Shown piece after piece: positions 5,621-13,531 of a DNA stretch of 15,920 bases (within the stretch, counting starts at the first letter, position 1; each line of letters starts with the position of its first letter). Below the pieces are notes generated by a model. It searched no databases and was not told the origin of the DNA. It saw nothing but the letters and a program-made list of their open reading frames with translations. The DNA comes from an uncultured Collinsella sp. (GTDB taxonomy: Bacteria > Actinomycetota > Coriobacteriia > Coriobacteriales > Coriobacteriaceae): positions 1 to 15,920 of the forward strand of contig URFU01000041.1 in the NCBI GenBank assembly GCA_900547125.1, given 5' to 3'. Made by a program: the position numbers and the translations under genes.

Positions 5621-6799
5621 TTACTTACCGCTGACGATGCGCTCGACGTCGGAAGCGATCATGAACTCCTCGTCCGTGGGGATGACGAAGATCTTAACCT
5701 TGGAATCCTTGGCAGACAGGCACCAAGCGCCGTCGCCACGCAGGGCGTTACGGGCATGGTCCATCTTGACGCCCATAAAGGCCAGACGGTCGGCCACGCC
5801 AGCGCGGACAGCGGGAGCGTGCTCGCCGATGCCGGCGGTAAAGACCAGGGTGTCCATGCCGCACATAGAAGTGGCCATCTCGGCGGCCTTGGCGGCAATC
5901 TTGTAGACGAACATATCGAAGGCGAGCTGAGCCTCGGGGTCGCCGGCAGCGGCGAGCTCCTCAACGTTACGGCAGTCGTTGGTCTTGCCGCCGGTCACAG
6001 CCAAAAGGCCGGACTTCTTGTTCATCATCTCGTCGACCTCGTCGAAGGTGTAGCCGCCTTCGCGCTGCAGGTAGCACACGGTAGCAGGGTCGATGGAACC
6101 GCAGCGGGTGCCCATCATGACACCGTCGAGCGGCGTCAAGCCCATGGTGGTGTCCATGCACTTACCGTCCTCGATGGCGCACAGGGAGGCACCGGAACCG
6201 ATGTGGCACACGACGACCTTGCGGGCCTCGCCGTTGGTCATCTCGGCAACCTTCTTGGAGATGTAGCGGTAGCTGGTGCCGTGGGCGCCGTACTTACGGA
6301 TGTGCAGCTTGTCGCAGACGTCCTTGGGCAGGGCGTAGGTCTTGGCGACCTCGGGCATATTGAAGTGGAAAGCGGTGTCATAGACCGTGACGTTGGGCAG
6401 GTCGGGATACTGCTCGAGGCAGTACTCGATAACGTTGGCCTCGGGGTTGTTGTGCAGCGGGGCAAGCGGAGCGACCTCGCGGATCTTGGCGAGGACGTCC
6501 TCGTCGACGAGGGAGGAATCGCCGAAGTACCAACCGCCCTGAACGATACGGTGGCCGATGCCCTCGATCTTGACGCCGTTGGCCTCGAGATCCTTCAGGA
6601 CGACCTCGATGGCGACCTTGTGGTCGGGGAACTCGATGTTCTCGGTCACCTTCTTGGAACCGTTGGCAGCGTGGGTGAAGGTACCGCCGGTAAAGCAGAC
6701 GCGCTCGCAGGAGCCCTTTGCGGACACCTTGTGGGACTTGGTATCGATGACCTGATACTTAAGGGTCGAAGATCCTGCGTTGACGACCAGAACGTTCAT
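5621..6799 (-). CDS. ackA: Acetate kinase paralogue (copy 2), with altered active-site motifs
   Basis: It has 392 residues and aligns without gaps over long stretches to the neighbouring copy: N7, R84, H116, D141, H173, H199, R232 and the C-terminal PTDEEFMIA are kept, so an acyl-phosphate kinase is likely. It differs at places that copy 1 keeps. HxGNG is HIGSGAS (Ser202 for Asn), HGTSH is HGTSY (Tyr177 for His), GIGEN is GIGEH (His327 for Asn), and DTAFHQTM of most homologues is DTAFHFNM. These touch the phosphoryl and nucleotide pockets, so its substrate or phosphoryl partner may differ. A GGGAG lies before the ATG, behind a small GGCGG/CCGCC hairpin (6817-6833). It appears to be a tandem duplicate that has diverged. 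Confidence 0.93.
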   Translation of the reverse strand: MNVLVVNAGSSTLKYQVIDTKSHKVSAKGSCERVCFTGGTFTHAANGSKKVTENIEFPDHKVAIEVVLKDLEANGVKIEGIGHRIVQGGWYFGDSSLVDEDVLAKIREVAPLAPLHNNPEANVIEYCLEQYPDLPNVTVYDTAFHFNMPEVAKTYALPKDVCDKLHIRKYGAHGTSYRYISKKVAEMTNGEARKVVVCHIGSGASLCAIEDGKCMDTTMGLTPLDGVMMGTRCGSIDPATVCYLQREGGYTFDEVDEMMNKKSGLLAVTGGKTNDCRNVEELAAAGDPEAQLAFDMFVYKIAAKAAEMATSMCGMDTLVFTAGIGEHAPAVRAGVADRLAFMGVKMDHARNALRGDGAWCLSAKDSKVKIFVIPTDEEFMIASDVERIVSGK

Positions 6800-6852
6800 G
6801 TGTCTCCCTACTAACAGGCGGTGTGACGCCGCCAGGTTACATACGCTTCAAT

Positions 6853-6886
6853 AATAAACCCAAACGCCCTCGCGCTCGGGTTTATT
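6853..6886 (-). terminator. Terminator-like hairpin after the MFS gene
   Basis: AATAAACCC (6853-6861) pairs with GGGTTTATT (6878-6886), and the stem continues with AGCGC/GCGTT inside. It lies 15 nt past the MFS stop on the minus strand and just upstream of ackA copy 2. No long U-tract follows. Confidence 0.5.
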
Positions 6887-6901
6887 GCGTTGATATATAA
6901 G

Positions 6902-8080
6902 TTATCGGTGCCTAAATACGCATGGCCTTTGACTTGTAAGACGAAATAGCGCGGGGATATACACCAAAGAAGAAATCCCGAGCGCGACAAGCAATATGAC
7001 TCGAATGTCCGCGATGCTGCCCAACGCAGCATTGAACAGATAGAAAAGGATGGCACCCACCGCCACCATCTGACTTTGAACCGAAATCAGTGAACAGCGC
7101 ATCGAAGAATCGGCGGCATTTTGAAAAATTGAGTATTTAATTGGAGCAAATAACGAGTAGGCGACCGTCTGCAACACATAGAACACGGGCAGCAAATAGA
7201 TCGGAGTAAAGGGAATCAAAAATAGAGCAGTCAGGGAAAGGCGCACGATGCCGCAAATACGCGCAAAACGGCTCTTGTCGACATGAGCAATCACACTGGG
7301 CACAATAAGCCCCATGGAGGCCGAGGCAAGGAGCTGGACCGCAATGATCACACCCGAAGCGACGGCATTCATTCCGCGGCCCACAAGCAGCAGTGAGAAA
7401 AAGTCTTCCAGGGCGACAAAAGCAAATGCTTGAGAACAGTCCATGATGAACGCTGAACGAAGAATTCCGTTACACGCAATAGCGGCACCGATCATCTTCG
7501 GGCTAATTCCACGCTCAGGTGTCCCCGCAGTGCCCCCTCTTCGCATCTCTGGAATGCAGACAACAACAACCAACGTCAACACCATTGCGATGATATCTGC
7601 CGAAAGACCAATGAGATATGCACCGGCAGACGAAATGAAACCGCCCACGCAAGCGGAGATGGCATAAGAGGCATAGAAAACAAATCGCTCAACGACATTA
7701 AGTCTTACGAGCTGGTCCTGAGAGACGCTGTCAATGTAAATCGCTTCGATGGATCCGCTCACACATGCAACGGCAAAACCTTTGAGAGCAAACGCGCCGA
7801 TTAAAAGCAGAGGAGAACGGACGAAAAGCAGGGCGGCGTAGTATCCAAGCATTCCCACGACGCCAACGAGACCGCTTGTCTTTCGTCCAAACCTATCAGC
7901 AATATAGCCAGTGGGAACTTCAAGGATGAACTTGCTCACTTGATATGCAATCATCATGCTAGAAATCGCTACCATCGAAAGCCCAACGAACTCAAGGTAG
8001 ACAGTTAGGAAATACAAGATGGTGCTGAAGTTCGACAGGAAAACGAACATCATATAAAGCAAAATCGTACGATTTTTCAT
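6902..8080 (-). CDS. MFS transporter, 12-TM type, substrate unknown
   Basis: This integral membrane protein of 392 residues is predicted to export or import a small molecule by proton coupling. Hydrophobic segments run through the whole length, consistent with 12 helices. The MFS motif A, GYIADRFGRKTSG, is at 58-70 between TM2 and TM3. The ATG at 8080 is chosen because GGAGG (8087-8092 on the minus strand) lies 7 nt upstream; a longer frame from 8104 lacks this support. It follows a LysR-type regulator by 119 nt. It is AT-richer than its neighbours, with many AAA, ATA and TTT codons, which suggests recent acquisition. Nothing in the sequence fixes the substrate; a drug or metabolite exporter is the usual partner of a LysR gene. 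Confidence 0.88.
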   Translation of the reverse strand: MKNRTILLYMMFVFLSNFSTILYFLTVYLEFVGLSMVAISSMMIAYQVSKFILEVPTGYIADRFGRKTSGLVGVVGMLGYYAALLFVRSPLLLIGAFALKGFAVACVSGSIEAIYIDSVSQDQLVRLNVVERFVFYASYAISACVGGFISSAGAYLIGLSADIIAMVLTLVVVVCIPEMRRGGTAGTPERGISPKMIGAAIACNGILRSAFIMDCSQAFAFVALEDFFSLLLVGRGMNAVASGVIIAVQLLASASMGLIVPSVIAHVDKSRFARICGIVRLSLTALFLIPFTPIYLLPVFYVLQTVAYSLFAPIKYSIFQNAADSSMRCSLISVQSQMVAVGAILFYLFNAALGSIADIRVILLVALGISSLVYIPALFRLTSQRPCVFRHR

Positions 8081-8161
8081 GCTCCGCCCTCCAAGAGTCA
8101 GCAATCTAAATCGAAATCTTGGAAAAGCATGAGGGCAAAGCTGTCAGCTATGTGTTGCAGG

Positions 8162-8180
8162 GCGTCAACATTCACTTGAC
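8162..8180 (-). promoter_or_regulatory. Possible operator upstream of the MFS gene
   Basis: GCGTCAA (8162-8168) and TTGACG (8176-8181) form an inverted repeat CGTCAA-N7-TTGACG between the LysR stop and the MFS start. LysR-type proteins bind short interrupted dyads, and the right half also resembles a -35 TTGACA on the minus strand, but no matching -10 is clear. Weak candidate. Confidence 0.3.
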
Positions 8181-8199
8181 GACACGAGGCCAAATGGCC

Positions 8200-9090
8200 T
8201 CACGAAGCGAGATGACGCAATAGGTGAAGAAATACCGTCTGGTGTCGATCGGTCCAGGCATTTTGTCGATAGCAAAAGTAGATGGGCAAGGCTACGTCAT
8301 GTGAGGCTTCAATGGAGCACTCGCTCACTTCCGATCCATCCGATGCGAGAGAAGAGCCAGAAAAACTCAATATCAATCCCCCGGCTTGAAGAAACTCAGC
8401 CTGCGCCCTGTTTCCGTATTCGACATCGCGAAAGCGGAAATTAACCAGCTGAGCTTCGGGACATTGATTGATTGCATTGAGACAGGGTGACAAATTAATG
8501 GGAACAGCGAGCCTGCCGCCCAGTAACTCACGAATGGTCATAGCGTCAACAGATTGATGACCAGCTGGACATGAAAGAACCCTGAGCTCCTTTTCACCCA
8601 TATATTTTGAAGAAAGGACGCTGTCCCGTGGTTCCTCAAACGAGATAGCCGCGTCCGAAATTCCAAGTATAAGTGATTCAAAGCATGTTGCCGTTGGCTG
8701 ATGCCACACATCAAGATGAATCTGAGGGTGTGAGCTTTCAAACGAGTCGTACCAGTTTTCGGAAAAAAGGCGCCCCCGCCCATGAAGGCAGGGGGCGTAA
8801 AGACGGAAATGGCCGTCGGGCGAAACGCCGCCGTTCCCCGATCGAGCGTACTTTTTGAGATCGTCGACTTGCGCCAGGATCACGCGTGCACGACGCGCAA
8901 ATTCTCTGCCCGCCGGAGACAAAACAGCCTCCCCCGCCGATCGGTCGAGCAAAACAATCTGATACTCAGATTCCAACTTTTTTATTGCCGACGAAACGGC
9001 CTGCGGACTCACGTGAACGGCGCGAGCTGCTTTGCGCACGCCGCCATAGTTCGCTACAGCTTGAAGGTATTCGAGTTGAGAAAGCTGCAT
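8200..9090 (-). CDS. LysR-family transcriptional regulator
   Basis: This 296-residue protein has the usual length for the family. The N-terminal winged helix-turn-helix is clear: MQLSQLEYLQAVANYGG, then VRKAARAVHVSPQAVSSAIK (18-37), KLESEYQIVLLDR and a TPAG-like LSPAGREFARRAR. The C-terminal part (about 90-290) should be the effector-binding domain; the effector cannot be read from sequence. GGAG lies 6 nt before the ATG. It is upstream of the MFS gene on the same strand and shares its low GC, so it most likely controls that transporter; classical LysR genes are divergent from their target, which this one is not. The HIT gene is 41 nt upstream with different base composition. Confidence 0.93.
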   Translation of the reverse strand: MQLSQLEYLQAVANYGGVRKAARAVHVSPQAVSSAIKKLESEYQIVLLDRSAGEAVLSPAGREFARRARVILAQVDDLKKYARSGNGGVSPDGHFRLYAPCLHGRGRLFSENWYDSFESSHPQIHLDVWHQPTATCFESLILGISDAAISFEEPRDSVLSSKYMGEKELRVLSCPAGHQSVDAMTIRELLGGRLAVPINLSPCLNAINQCPEAQLVNFRFRDVEYGNRAQAEFLQAGGLILSFSGSSLASDGSEVSECSIEASHDVALPIYFCYRQNAWTDRHQTVFLHLLRHLAS

Positions 9091-9131
9091 AGATTACTCC
9101 AAAGGCAGCCAAGTCGACGGCCTACGCGCCC

Positions 9132-9467
9132 TCAGATGAGGTTCTCGCCCAGGTTCTTGCCGCCGAGAACGTGCATGTGGAAGTGCATGACGGTCTGGCC
9201 GGCGTTGACGCCCTTATTGGAGATGACGCGGAAACCGTCCTCCAGGCCCTTGGCCTTAGCGACCTCCTGGATGGCGTGAGCCATGGCGCCCATGGTCTCG
9301 GCCGGTACGTTGTCGGCGATGTCGCTGTAGTGCTTCTTGGGAATCACGAGCGTGTGGACCGGCGTCTGGGGGTTGAGGTCGTCGAAGGCGATGACCTGGT
9401 CGTCCTCATAGACAACGGTCGAGGGGATCTCGTGGTTGGCGATTTTGCAGAAGATGCAATCACACAT
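9132..9467 (-). CDS. HIT-family protein (HinT-like purine nucleoside phosphoramidase)
   Basis: At 111 residues it has the normal length for HinT-type proteins, which hydrolyse nucleoside phosphoramidates and acyl-adenylates in the cytoplasm. The histidine triad HFHMHVLGG (95-103) is intact. The N-terminal CDCIFCKIANHEIPS carries the Cys pair that, with H46 of PKKHYSD, forms the family zinc site. The ATG at 9467 is chosen over a GTG at 9485 because AAAGGA lies 8 nt before it. It follows xseB by 49 nt; a minus-strand TATAAT at 9497-9502 could give it its own start. The physiological substrate is not known for most members. Confidence 0.95.
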   Translation of the reverse strand: MCDCIFCKIANHEIPSTVVYEDDQVIAFDDLNPQTPVHTLVIPKKHYSDIADNVPAETMGAMAHAIQEVAKAKGLEDGFRVISNKGVNAGQTVMHFHMHVLGGKNLGENLI

Positions 9468-9496
9468 GGTTGGTTCCTTTCTCACAGACCAAGGTA

Positions 9497-9502
9497 ATTA
9501 TA
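9497..9502 (-). promoter_or_regulatory. Possible -10 element for the HIT gene
   Basis: On the minus strand the hexamer is a perfect TATAAT, about 30 nt before the HIT start codon, and lies in the loop of a small dyad GACCAA/TTGGTC. No convincing -35 is present, so it is a weak internal-promoter candidate. Confidence 0.35.
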
Positions 9503-9516
9503 TTTGGTCGGGATGG

Positions 9517-9783
9517 TTAGAACGAGAGGTTGTCGTCCGTGTTGGCGGCTTCGCCGTCGGCGAGCACGTCGTTGCCGTCGACGTCCTTAAGGAGCACCGA
9601 GACCTTCTGCTCGGCATCGGACAGGCGGGTGCGCAGGCTCTTAAGGAGCTCGACGCCGCGGGTATAGCTCTCGAGCGACTCCTCGAGCTCCATATCGCCC
9701 GACTCCAGGCTGCGGATGATGAGCTCCAACTCCTGAGAAGCCTGCTTGTACGTAAGCTGCTCGACCGGGGTCTTCTCTGCCAT
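9517..9783 (-). CDS. xseB: Exonuclease VII small subunit
   Basis: This 88-residue protein binds XseA to form exonuclease VII, which degrades single-stranded DNA from both ends. The family signature is plain: LTYKQASQELELIIRSLESG (10-29), MELEESLESYTRGVELLKSL, then a short acidic tail (about 65-88). The ATG at 9783 is supported by GGAAAGGAAA just upstream; the longer frame to 9822 has no such site. It follows xseA by 42 nt in the expected order. The tail is acidic and low-complexity, as is common. Confidence 0.96.
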   Translation of the reverse strand: MAEKTPVEQLTYKQASQELELIIRSLESGDMELEESLESYTRGVELLKSLRTRLSDAEQKVSVLLKDVDGNDVLADGEAANTDDNLSF

Positions 9784-9825
9784 ATCTGTTTCCTTTCCTA
9801 AAGGTTTATCGCTATGAAACACGGC

Positions 9826-11304
9826 TTACTCGACCGTATCGACCGTTGCCGCCACGTTGCCGTCTGCCATACGCACGCGAATGGCGTCGCCTGGCTTAAA
9901 GGTCTTGGCGCTCGTAGCCACACCGGCTTCGCTATATGCAATGGAATAGCCGCGGGCAAGCACCTTGAGCGGCGACAGGGCATCGAGCGAGGCTGCCGCA
10001 CGGCCCAGTTCGGACGCGGGTTTGCTAAGCATCGTACGTCCCTGATGCTCCAGACGGGAACTCGCAAGCGTGAGCGCATGACGCTTGCCATCGAGCCCTG
10101 AGGTGCTTGCGACCAAGCGCTCGGGCAGACGCTCGAAGTTGGAGCGGAAGGCCCCAACCGAACGCGTTATGGCGCCGGACAGACGATCGGCCGTCAGGGC
10201 AAGCTCAGACTCGCGACGCTCGACCATAAACGTCGGATCGTTGAGGCACGGGCGGCATGCGGCCGCAGCGAGCGCGTCGCCTAGACGAGCCGTATAGGTA
10301 TCCCAGGCACGACGACCGCGCTGGTCGAGCATTTCCAGATCGACCTGATCCGACCCGATCATCGAAGCCATCGCGGCGCCCAGACGCTGATGGCGCGCCT
10401 CGAGCACGTCGGCCAACTCCGTCATAGCCGGTGCCACCGATTCTGCCGCCGCCGTGGGCGTAGAGGCGCGACGGTCGCTCACCATGTCGCAAATCGAGGT
10501 ATCGGGCTCATGCCCAATACCCGTTACCACAGGCACGGGACAGGCTGCCACCGCACGGGCAAGCTCCTCGTCGTTAAAGGTCATGAGGTCCTCGAAGGAA
10601 CCGCCGCCACGCACGAGCAAAATGCAATCGGGCGCCGGCGTAATGGCAGCGGCGCGACGCAAGCCTTCAATAAGCTCTGCCGGCGCACCCTCGCCTTGAA
10701 CCTTGGCGCCCACGCAGACGAGCTCGACGAGCGGGTTGCGACGGCGCAGCGTACGCTTGACGTCGTCGATTACCGCGCCAGAAAGCGAGGTGACGACCGC
10801 CACGCGTGAGCAAAACACCGGGATGCGGCGCTTACGCGCTTCGTCCATCAGGCCCTCGCGGCTCAGCTTTTCGGCCAGTTGCGCCACTTGTTGTCGCAGC
10901 ATGCCCTCCCCCGCCAGCGAGAACGAGCGGGCGACGAAGCTCATGCGACCCGTAGGCTTGTAGAGATTGAAGCTGCCCTTAAAGCTTACCTGCATGCCGT
11001 CGCGCAGATCGAAGGTGCGCTTAAGGTAGGCGCCCTTCCAGATGATGCAGTCGACGGCCGCCGAGTCGTCCTTAATCTGGAAGTAGCAGTGGCCGCTTCG
11101 GGCATTGGGACCACGAAAACCCGTGACCTCACCCAAAACGCTCAACTGCGGAATGGCATCGAGCGCGCCGGCGGCGATCTCCACCGCTTGGCTCACGCTG
11201 AGCTCTTTGCGCTCCTGCTCGTCCGATCCGTCGAACTCGGCGGAAACGGTATTGCCGGTCAGATTCCAGCCTGCCACGCAGCCCCCTTTCGTCATCGTGC
11301 ACAT
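9826..11304 (-). CDS. xseA: Exonuclease VII large subunit
   Basis: This 492-residue catalytic subunit of exonuclease VII acts on single-stranded DNA in repair and recombination. The N-terminal OB-fold covers about 35-135 (SVSQAVEIAAGALDAIPQ, then SVLGEVTGFR and YFQIKDD). The central catalytic part has TSLSGAVIDDVKRTLRRRNP, LLVRGGGSFEDLMTFNDE and VVTGIGHEPDTSICDMVSDR. The last part ends with LKVLARGYSIAYS and KPGDAIRVRMADG, the usual C-terminus. The first ATG (11304) has GGAG only 3 nt away; a GTG at codon 9 (11280), preceded by AAAGGGGG, is an equally good start. It lies just downstream of the terminator of the zinc peptidase gene. Confidence 0.96.
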   Translation of the reverse strand: MCTMTKGGCVAGWNLTGNTVSAEFDGSDEQERKELSVSQAVEIAAGALDAIPQLSVLGEVTGFRGPNARSGHCYFQIKDDSAAVDCIIWKGAYLKRTFDLRDGMQVSFKGSFNLYKPTGRMSFVARSFSLAGEGMLRQQVAQLAEKLSREGLMDEARKRRIPVFCSRVAVVTSLSGAVIDDVKRTLRRRNPLVELVCVGAKVQGEGAPAELIEGLRRAAAITPAPDCILLVRGGGSFEDLMTFNDEELARAVAACPVPVVTGIGHEPDTSICDMVSDRRASTPTAAAESVAPAMTELADVLEARHQRLGAAMASMIGSDQVDLEMLDQRGRRAWDTYTARLGDALAAAACRPCLNDPTFMVERRESELALTADRLSGAITRSVGAFRSNFERLPERLVASTSGLDGKRHALTLASSRLEHQGRTMLSKPASELGRAAASLDALSPLKVLARGYSIAYSEAGVATSAKTFKPGDAIRVRMADGNVAATVDTVE

Positions 11305-11346
11305 GGGCTCCGGCCCTGCGCAAATTCAAGTCCAACACATATTACA

Positions 11347-11376
11347 GCGCCGCGGGGACACAAATCCCCACGGCGC
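11347..11376 (-). terminator. Hairpin terminator of the zinc peptidase gene
   Basis: GCGCCGCGGGGA (11347-11358) pairs with TCCCCACGGCGC (11365-11376) over 12 bp with one G-U pair and a 6-nt loop. It starts 16 nt after the zinc peptidase stop on the minus strand. The sequence after it is TGTAATATG, with no U-tract, so it may be weak. Confidence 0.6.
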
Positions 11377-11392
11377 CTGCCTGTCCTATTTG

Positions 11393-12097
11393 TTATCGGT
11401 TGGAATTTCTGTTGTAGCGAGCCATCAGGTAGAGCAGCTGAATAATCGAGGTGAGCGCCGCCGCCACGTAGGTGAGCGCGGCCGCCGTCAGGACCTTCTT
11501 GGCACCGTTGACCTGCTTGGAGCTCATGCCCGACTGCTCGATATACGCCACGGCGCGGCGACTGGCATCGATCTCGACCGGCAACGTAACCAGCTGAAAC
11601 AGCACGCTAAACGAGAAGAAGACCAGCGCGAGGGTCGTGAGACCCGCGATGTTCATGAACAGGCCCATGAGCAGCACGATCGTCCAGGTGTTCTGGGTAA
11701 AGTTGACGACAGGGACCAAAGCGGTGCGTACCTTCATCATGGCATAACCACTTTGACGCTGGGCGGCATGGCCCGCCTCGTGACAGGCGACGGCAACGCT
11801 TGCGACCGACCCACCCGAGCGGTTGGCATCCGACAGATACAGGTTGTTGTCCTGCGGGTTGTAATGATCGGTGAGCTCGCCGGCAACACCCTTGATACCC
11901 ACGGCGCTACAACCGTTGGCATCGAGCATGCGGCGAGCAACCGTGGCACCCGTATCGCCGTCCGAGCACACCTTAGACCACGTCTTGTACGTCGAGTTAA
12001 TATAGTTCTGCGCGGCAAGGCCAAGCACCGTGCAGACAAGAACAACCAGCAGGTACAGCGGGTCAATGCCAAAGCCGTATCCATAGTAATAAGGCAT
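11393..12097 (-). CDS. YugP-type membrane zinc metallopeptidase
   Basis: This 234-residue membrane protein has a hydrophobic N-terminal helix (12-30), a cytoplasmic peptidase part with HEAGH (106-110), and two or three membrane segments (about 127-180 and 205-228). HExxH gives two zinc ligands; E188 in LPVEIDASRRA is the likely third. The block ELTDHYNPQDNNLYLSD (74-90) is a hallmark of the YugP/Zn_peptidase_2 family. No substrate is established for the family. The start at 12097 is firm: GGAGG lies 7 nt before it; a longer frame from 12166 has no such site. It is preceded by a 238-nt gap with a long hairpin and is transcribed alone up to its own terminator. Confidence 0.94.
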   Translation of the reverse strand: MPYYYGYGFGIDPLYLLVVLVCTVLGLAAQNYINSTYKTWSKVCSDGDTGATVARRMLDANGCSAVGIKGVAGELTDHYNPQDNNLYLSDANRSGGSVASVAVACHEAGHAAQRQSGYAMMKVRTALVPVVNFTQNTWTIVLLMGLFMNIAGLTTLALVFFSFSVLFQLVTLPVEIDASRRAVAYIEQSGMSSKQVNGAKKVLTAAALTYVAAALTSIIQLLYLMARYNRNSNR

Positions 12098-12132
12098 GCG
12101 AATTCCTCCGAATCGAGTTACACGTTGGAGGC

Positions 12133-12138
12133 ATTCTA
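12133..12138 (-). promoter_or_regulatory. Possible -10 element for the zinc peptidase gene
   Basis: TAGAAT on the minus strand, with TTGATT 19 nt upstream as a poor -35. It predicts a leader of about 30 nt. Spacing is long, so confidence is low. Confidence 0.35.
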
Positions 12139-12189
12139 CCCATTCGACTGACCAGCAAATCAACATCGATGTTTTGGCAATGTCAGCGA

Positions 12190-12287
12190 AAACGGCCGAG
12201 AGCGAGCAAGGTGACGTGAAAGAGAAGCGACGCGTACTTTGGTACGCGAGCGACGATTGAACGTCAGATTGCCGCTCTCGGCCGTTT
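12190..12287. repeat. Long inverted repeat of similar plan (fourth hairpin element)
   Basis: AAACGGCCGAGAGCG (12190-12204) pairs perfectly with 12273-12287 over 15 bp. A weaker stem follows (GCAAGGTGACGT, 12206-12217, with ACGTCAGATTGC, 12261-12272). The apex is CGCGTAC-TTTG-GTACGCG (12231-12248). GCGACG repeats directly on both sides of the apex (12228-12233 and 12250-12255). It shares no sequence boxes with the elements near 151, 370 and 3945, but has the same palindrome, direct-repeat and apical hairpin plan. It lies between the RNase D stop and the zinc peptidase gene. Confidence 0.7.
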
Positions 12288-12300
12288 GCAGCGTCGAGCT

Positions 12301-12328
12301 GTTACGCGGTTTGGTAAAACCGCGTAAC
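12301..12328 (-). terminator. Perfect hairpin after RNase D
   Basis: GTTACGCGGTTT (12301-12312) pairs with AAACCGCGTAAC (12317-12328): a perfect 12-bp stem with a 4-nt loop, 7 nt past the RNase D stop on the minus strand. No U-tract follows it. It is probably the 3' end of that gene's transcript. Confidence 0.6.
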
Positions 12329-12335
12329 TATATAC

Positions 12336-13469
12336 CTACAGCAATTCAATTTTGCCATCTTTGACCGTCAACCCCATATTGCCGGAAAGCAGATCGTCCA
12401 AACGCGAACCCACAAGCTCAAAGCGCCAACCTTCGCGCAGGGGGCTTTGCTCGGGATGCTCGATGTAATCGGCCAGGTCATCGCGCGAGGCAATGACCGA
12501 GGTCGCCACGCCCGAGCGCTCGGCAACCAGGCGAATGAGCGCATACATCAGGTCCGTCACGCTCTCCAACTCCGGCGAAATCTGACGGTGCCCGCGCACC
12601 ATGAGCGGCAGGCGATCGTGCGGGCAGCTCGCGCCGCGCTTAATGGCCATGAGCGCGCCGTCCACGTCGCGCTCCCCCAGCTGATCGGTGCCGCGGATGC
12701 TGCGGAACTCCTCAACGCGCACAGGATTGCGCTTGACGAGCGCCAGCAGCGTATCGTCGGACATGACCCACTTGCGTGGGATGTTGCGGCGCTCGGCGCG
12801 GTCCTCGCGCCAAGCGGCAAGCTCGCGCGCGATGCCCAGCTGATGGCGGCTACACGAGTTGATGCGCTTGACCTTGCGGAATGCCTCATGGCAGTCGGCG
12901 CGGTAGTGCGACTCGTCGGCCAGCGGACGCAACTCGTCGAGCACCCAGTCCACCCGGCCCAGCTCGCGCAGGCGACTCATCATCTCGGTATAGGCGACAA
13001 TCAGGTACTTGACGTCATCGATCGCGTACTCGATCTGTTTGTCGGTCAGCGGGCGGCGCGACCAATCGGTCAGCGACTCGGTCTTGGGCAACGAGACGCC
13101 GCAAAACGTCTGCACGAGCGCGCCGTAGGAAATCTGCTGGCGCTCGCCCAAAAAGGCGGCGGCCACCTGCGTGTCAAAAATGGGACGCGGCAGCACGCCC
13201 ACGGTATGGAGCATGACCTCCATATCCTGCGAGCAGGCGTGGAAGACCTTGGTCACGCTCTCGTCGGCCATAAGCTCGGCCAGCGGCGACAGGTCGTCGA
13301 TCACCAGAGGGTCGACCGCCACGCTCTCGGCAGGGGTGGCAATCTGAACCAAGCACAGGCGCGGATGGAACGTGCGCTCGCGCAAAAACTCGGTATCGAC
13401 GGCAATCGCGTCGAACTCACGGGCGCGCTGGCAAAAGTCGAGTAGAGCCTGATGTGTGGAAATGTACAT
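12336..13469 (-). CDS. rnd: Ribonuclease D (3'-5' exoribonuclease with HRDC domain)
   Basis: This exoribonuclease trims RNA 3' ends, probably tRNA precursors. Counting 377 residues from the ATG, the DEDDy active site is complete: D25 and E27 (AVDTEF), D82 (FHACSQDME), Y148 and D152 (IEYAIDDVKYL). A QHWLP-like region, TESLTDWSRRPLT (130-142), lies before the last motif, as in known RNase D. An HRDC nucleic-acid-binding domain follows at about 205-285 (ELAAWREDRAERRNIPRKWV), and a C-terminal tail of about 90 residues. The ATG at 13469 is preferred for its position relative to the first motif; a GTG at 13505 would add 12 residues, and neither has a strong RBS. It is divergent from the lipid kinase gene. 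Confidence 0.95.
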   Translation of the reverse strand: MYISTHQALLDFCQRAREFDAIAVDTEFLRERTFHPRLCLVQIATPAESVAVDPLVIDDLSPLAELMADESVTKVFHACSQDMEVMLHTVGVLPRPIFDTQVAAAFLGERQQISYGALVQTFCGVSLPKTESLTDWSRRPLTDKQIEYAIDDVKYLIVAYTEMMSRLRELGRVDWVLDELRPLADESHYRADCHEAFRKVKRINSCSRHQLGIARELAAWREDRAERRNIPRKWVMSDDTLLALVKRNPVRVEEFRSIRGTDQLGERDVDGALMAIKRGASCPHDRLPLMVRGHRQISPELESVTDLMYALIRLVAERSGVATSVIASRDDLADYIEHPEQSPLREGWRFELVGSRLDDLLSGNMGLTVKDGKIELL

Positions 13470-13531
13470 ATCAACCCATCGAATAAGGTTAGGCCCGAAA
13501 AACACGGGTAGGATATCGGCATTGCCCTACA

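Noticed and set aside
8673..9279. Plus-strand frames opposite lysR and the HIT gene
   Set aside because: They are fully antisense to genes with clear family motifs and carry no motif or RBS of their own.
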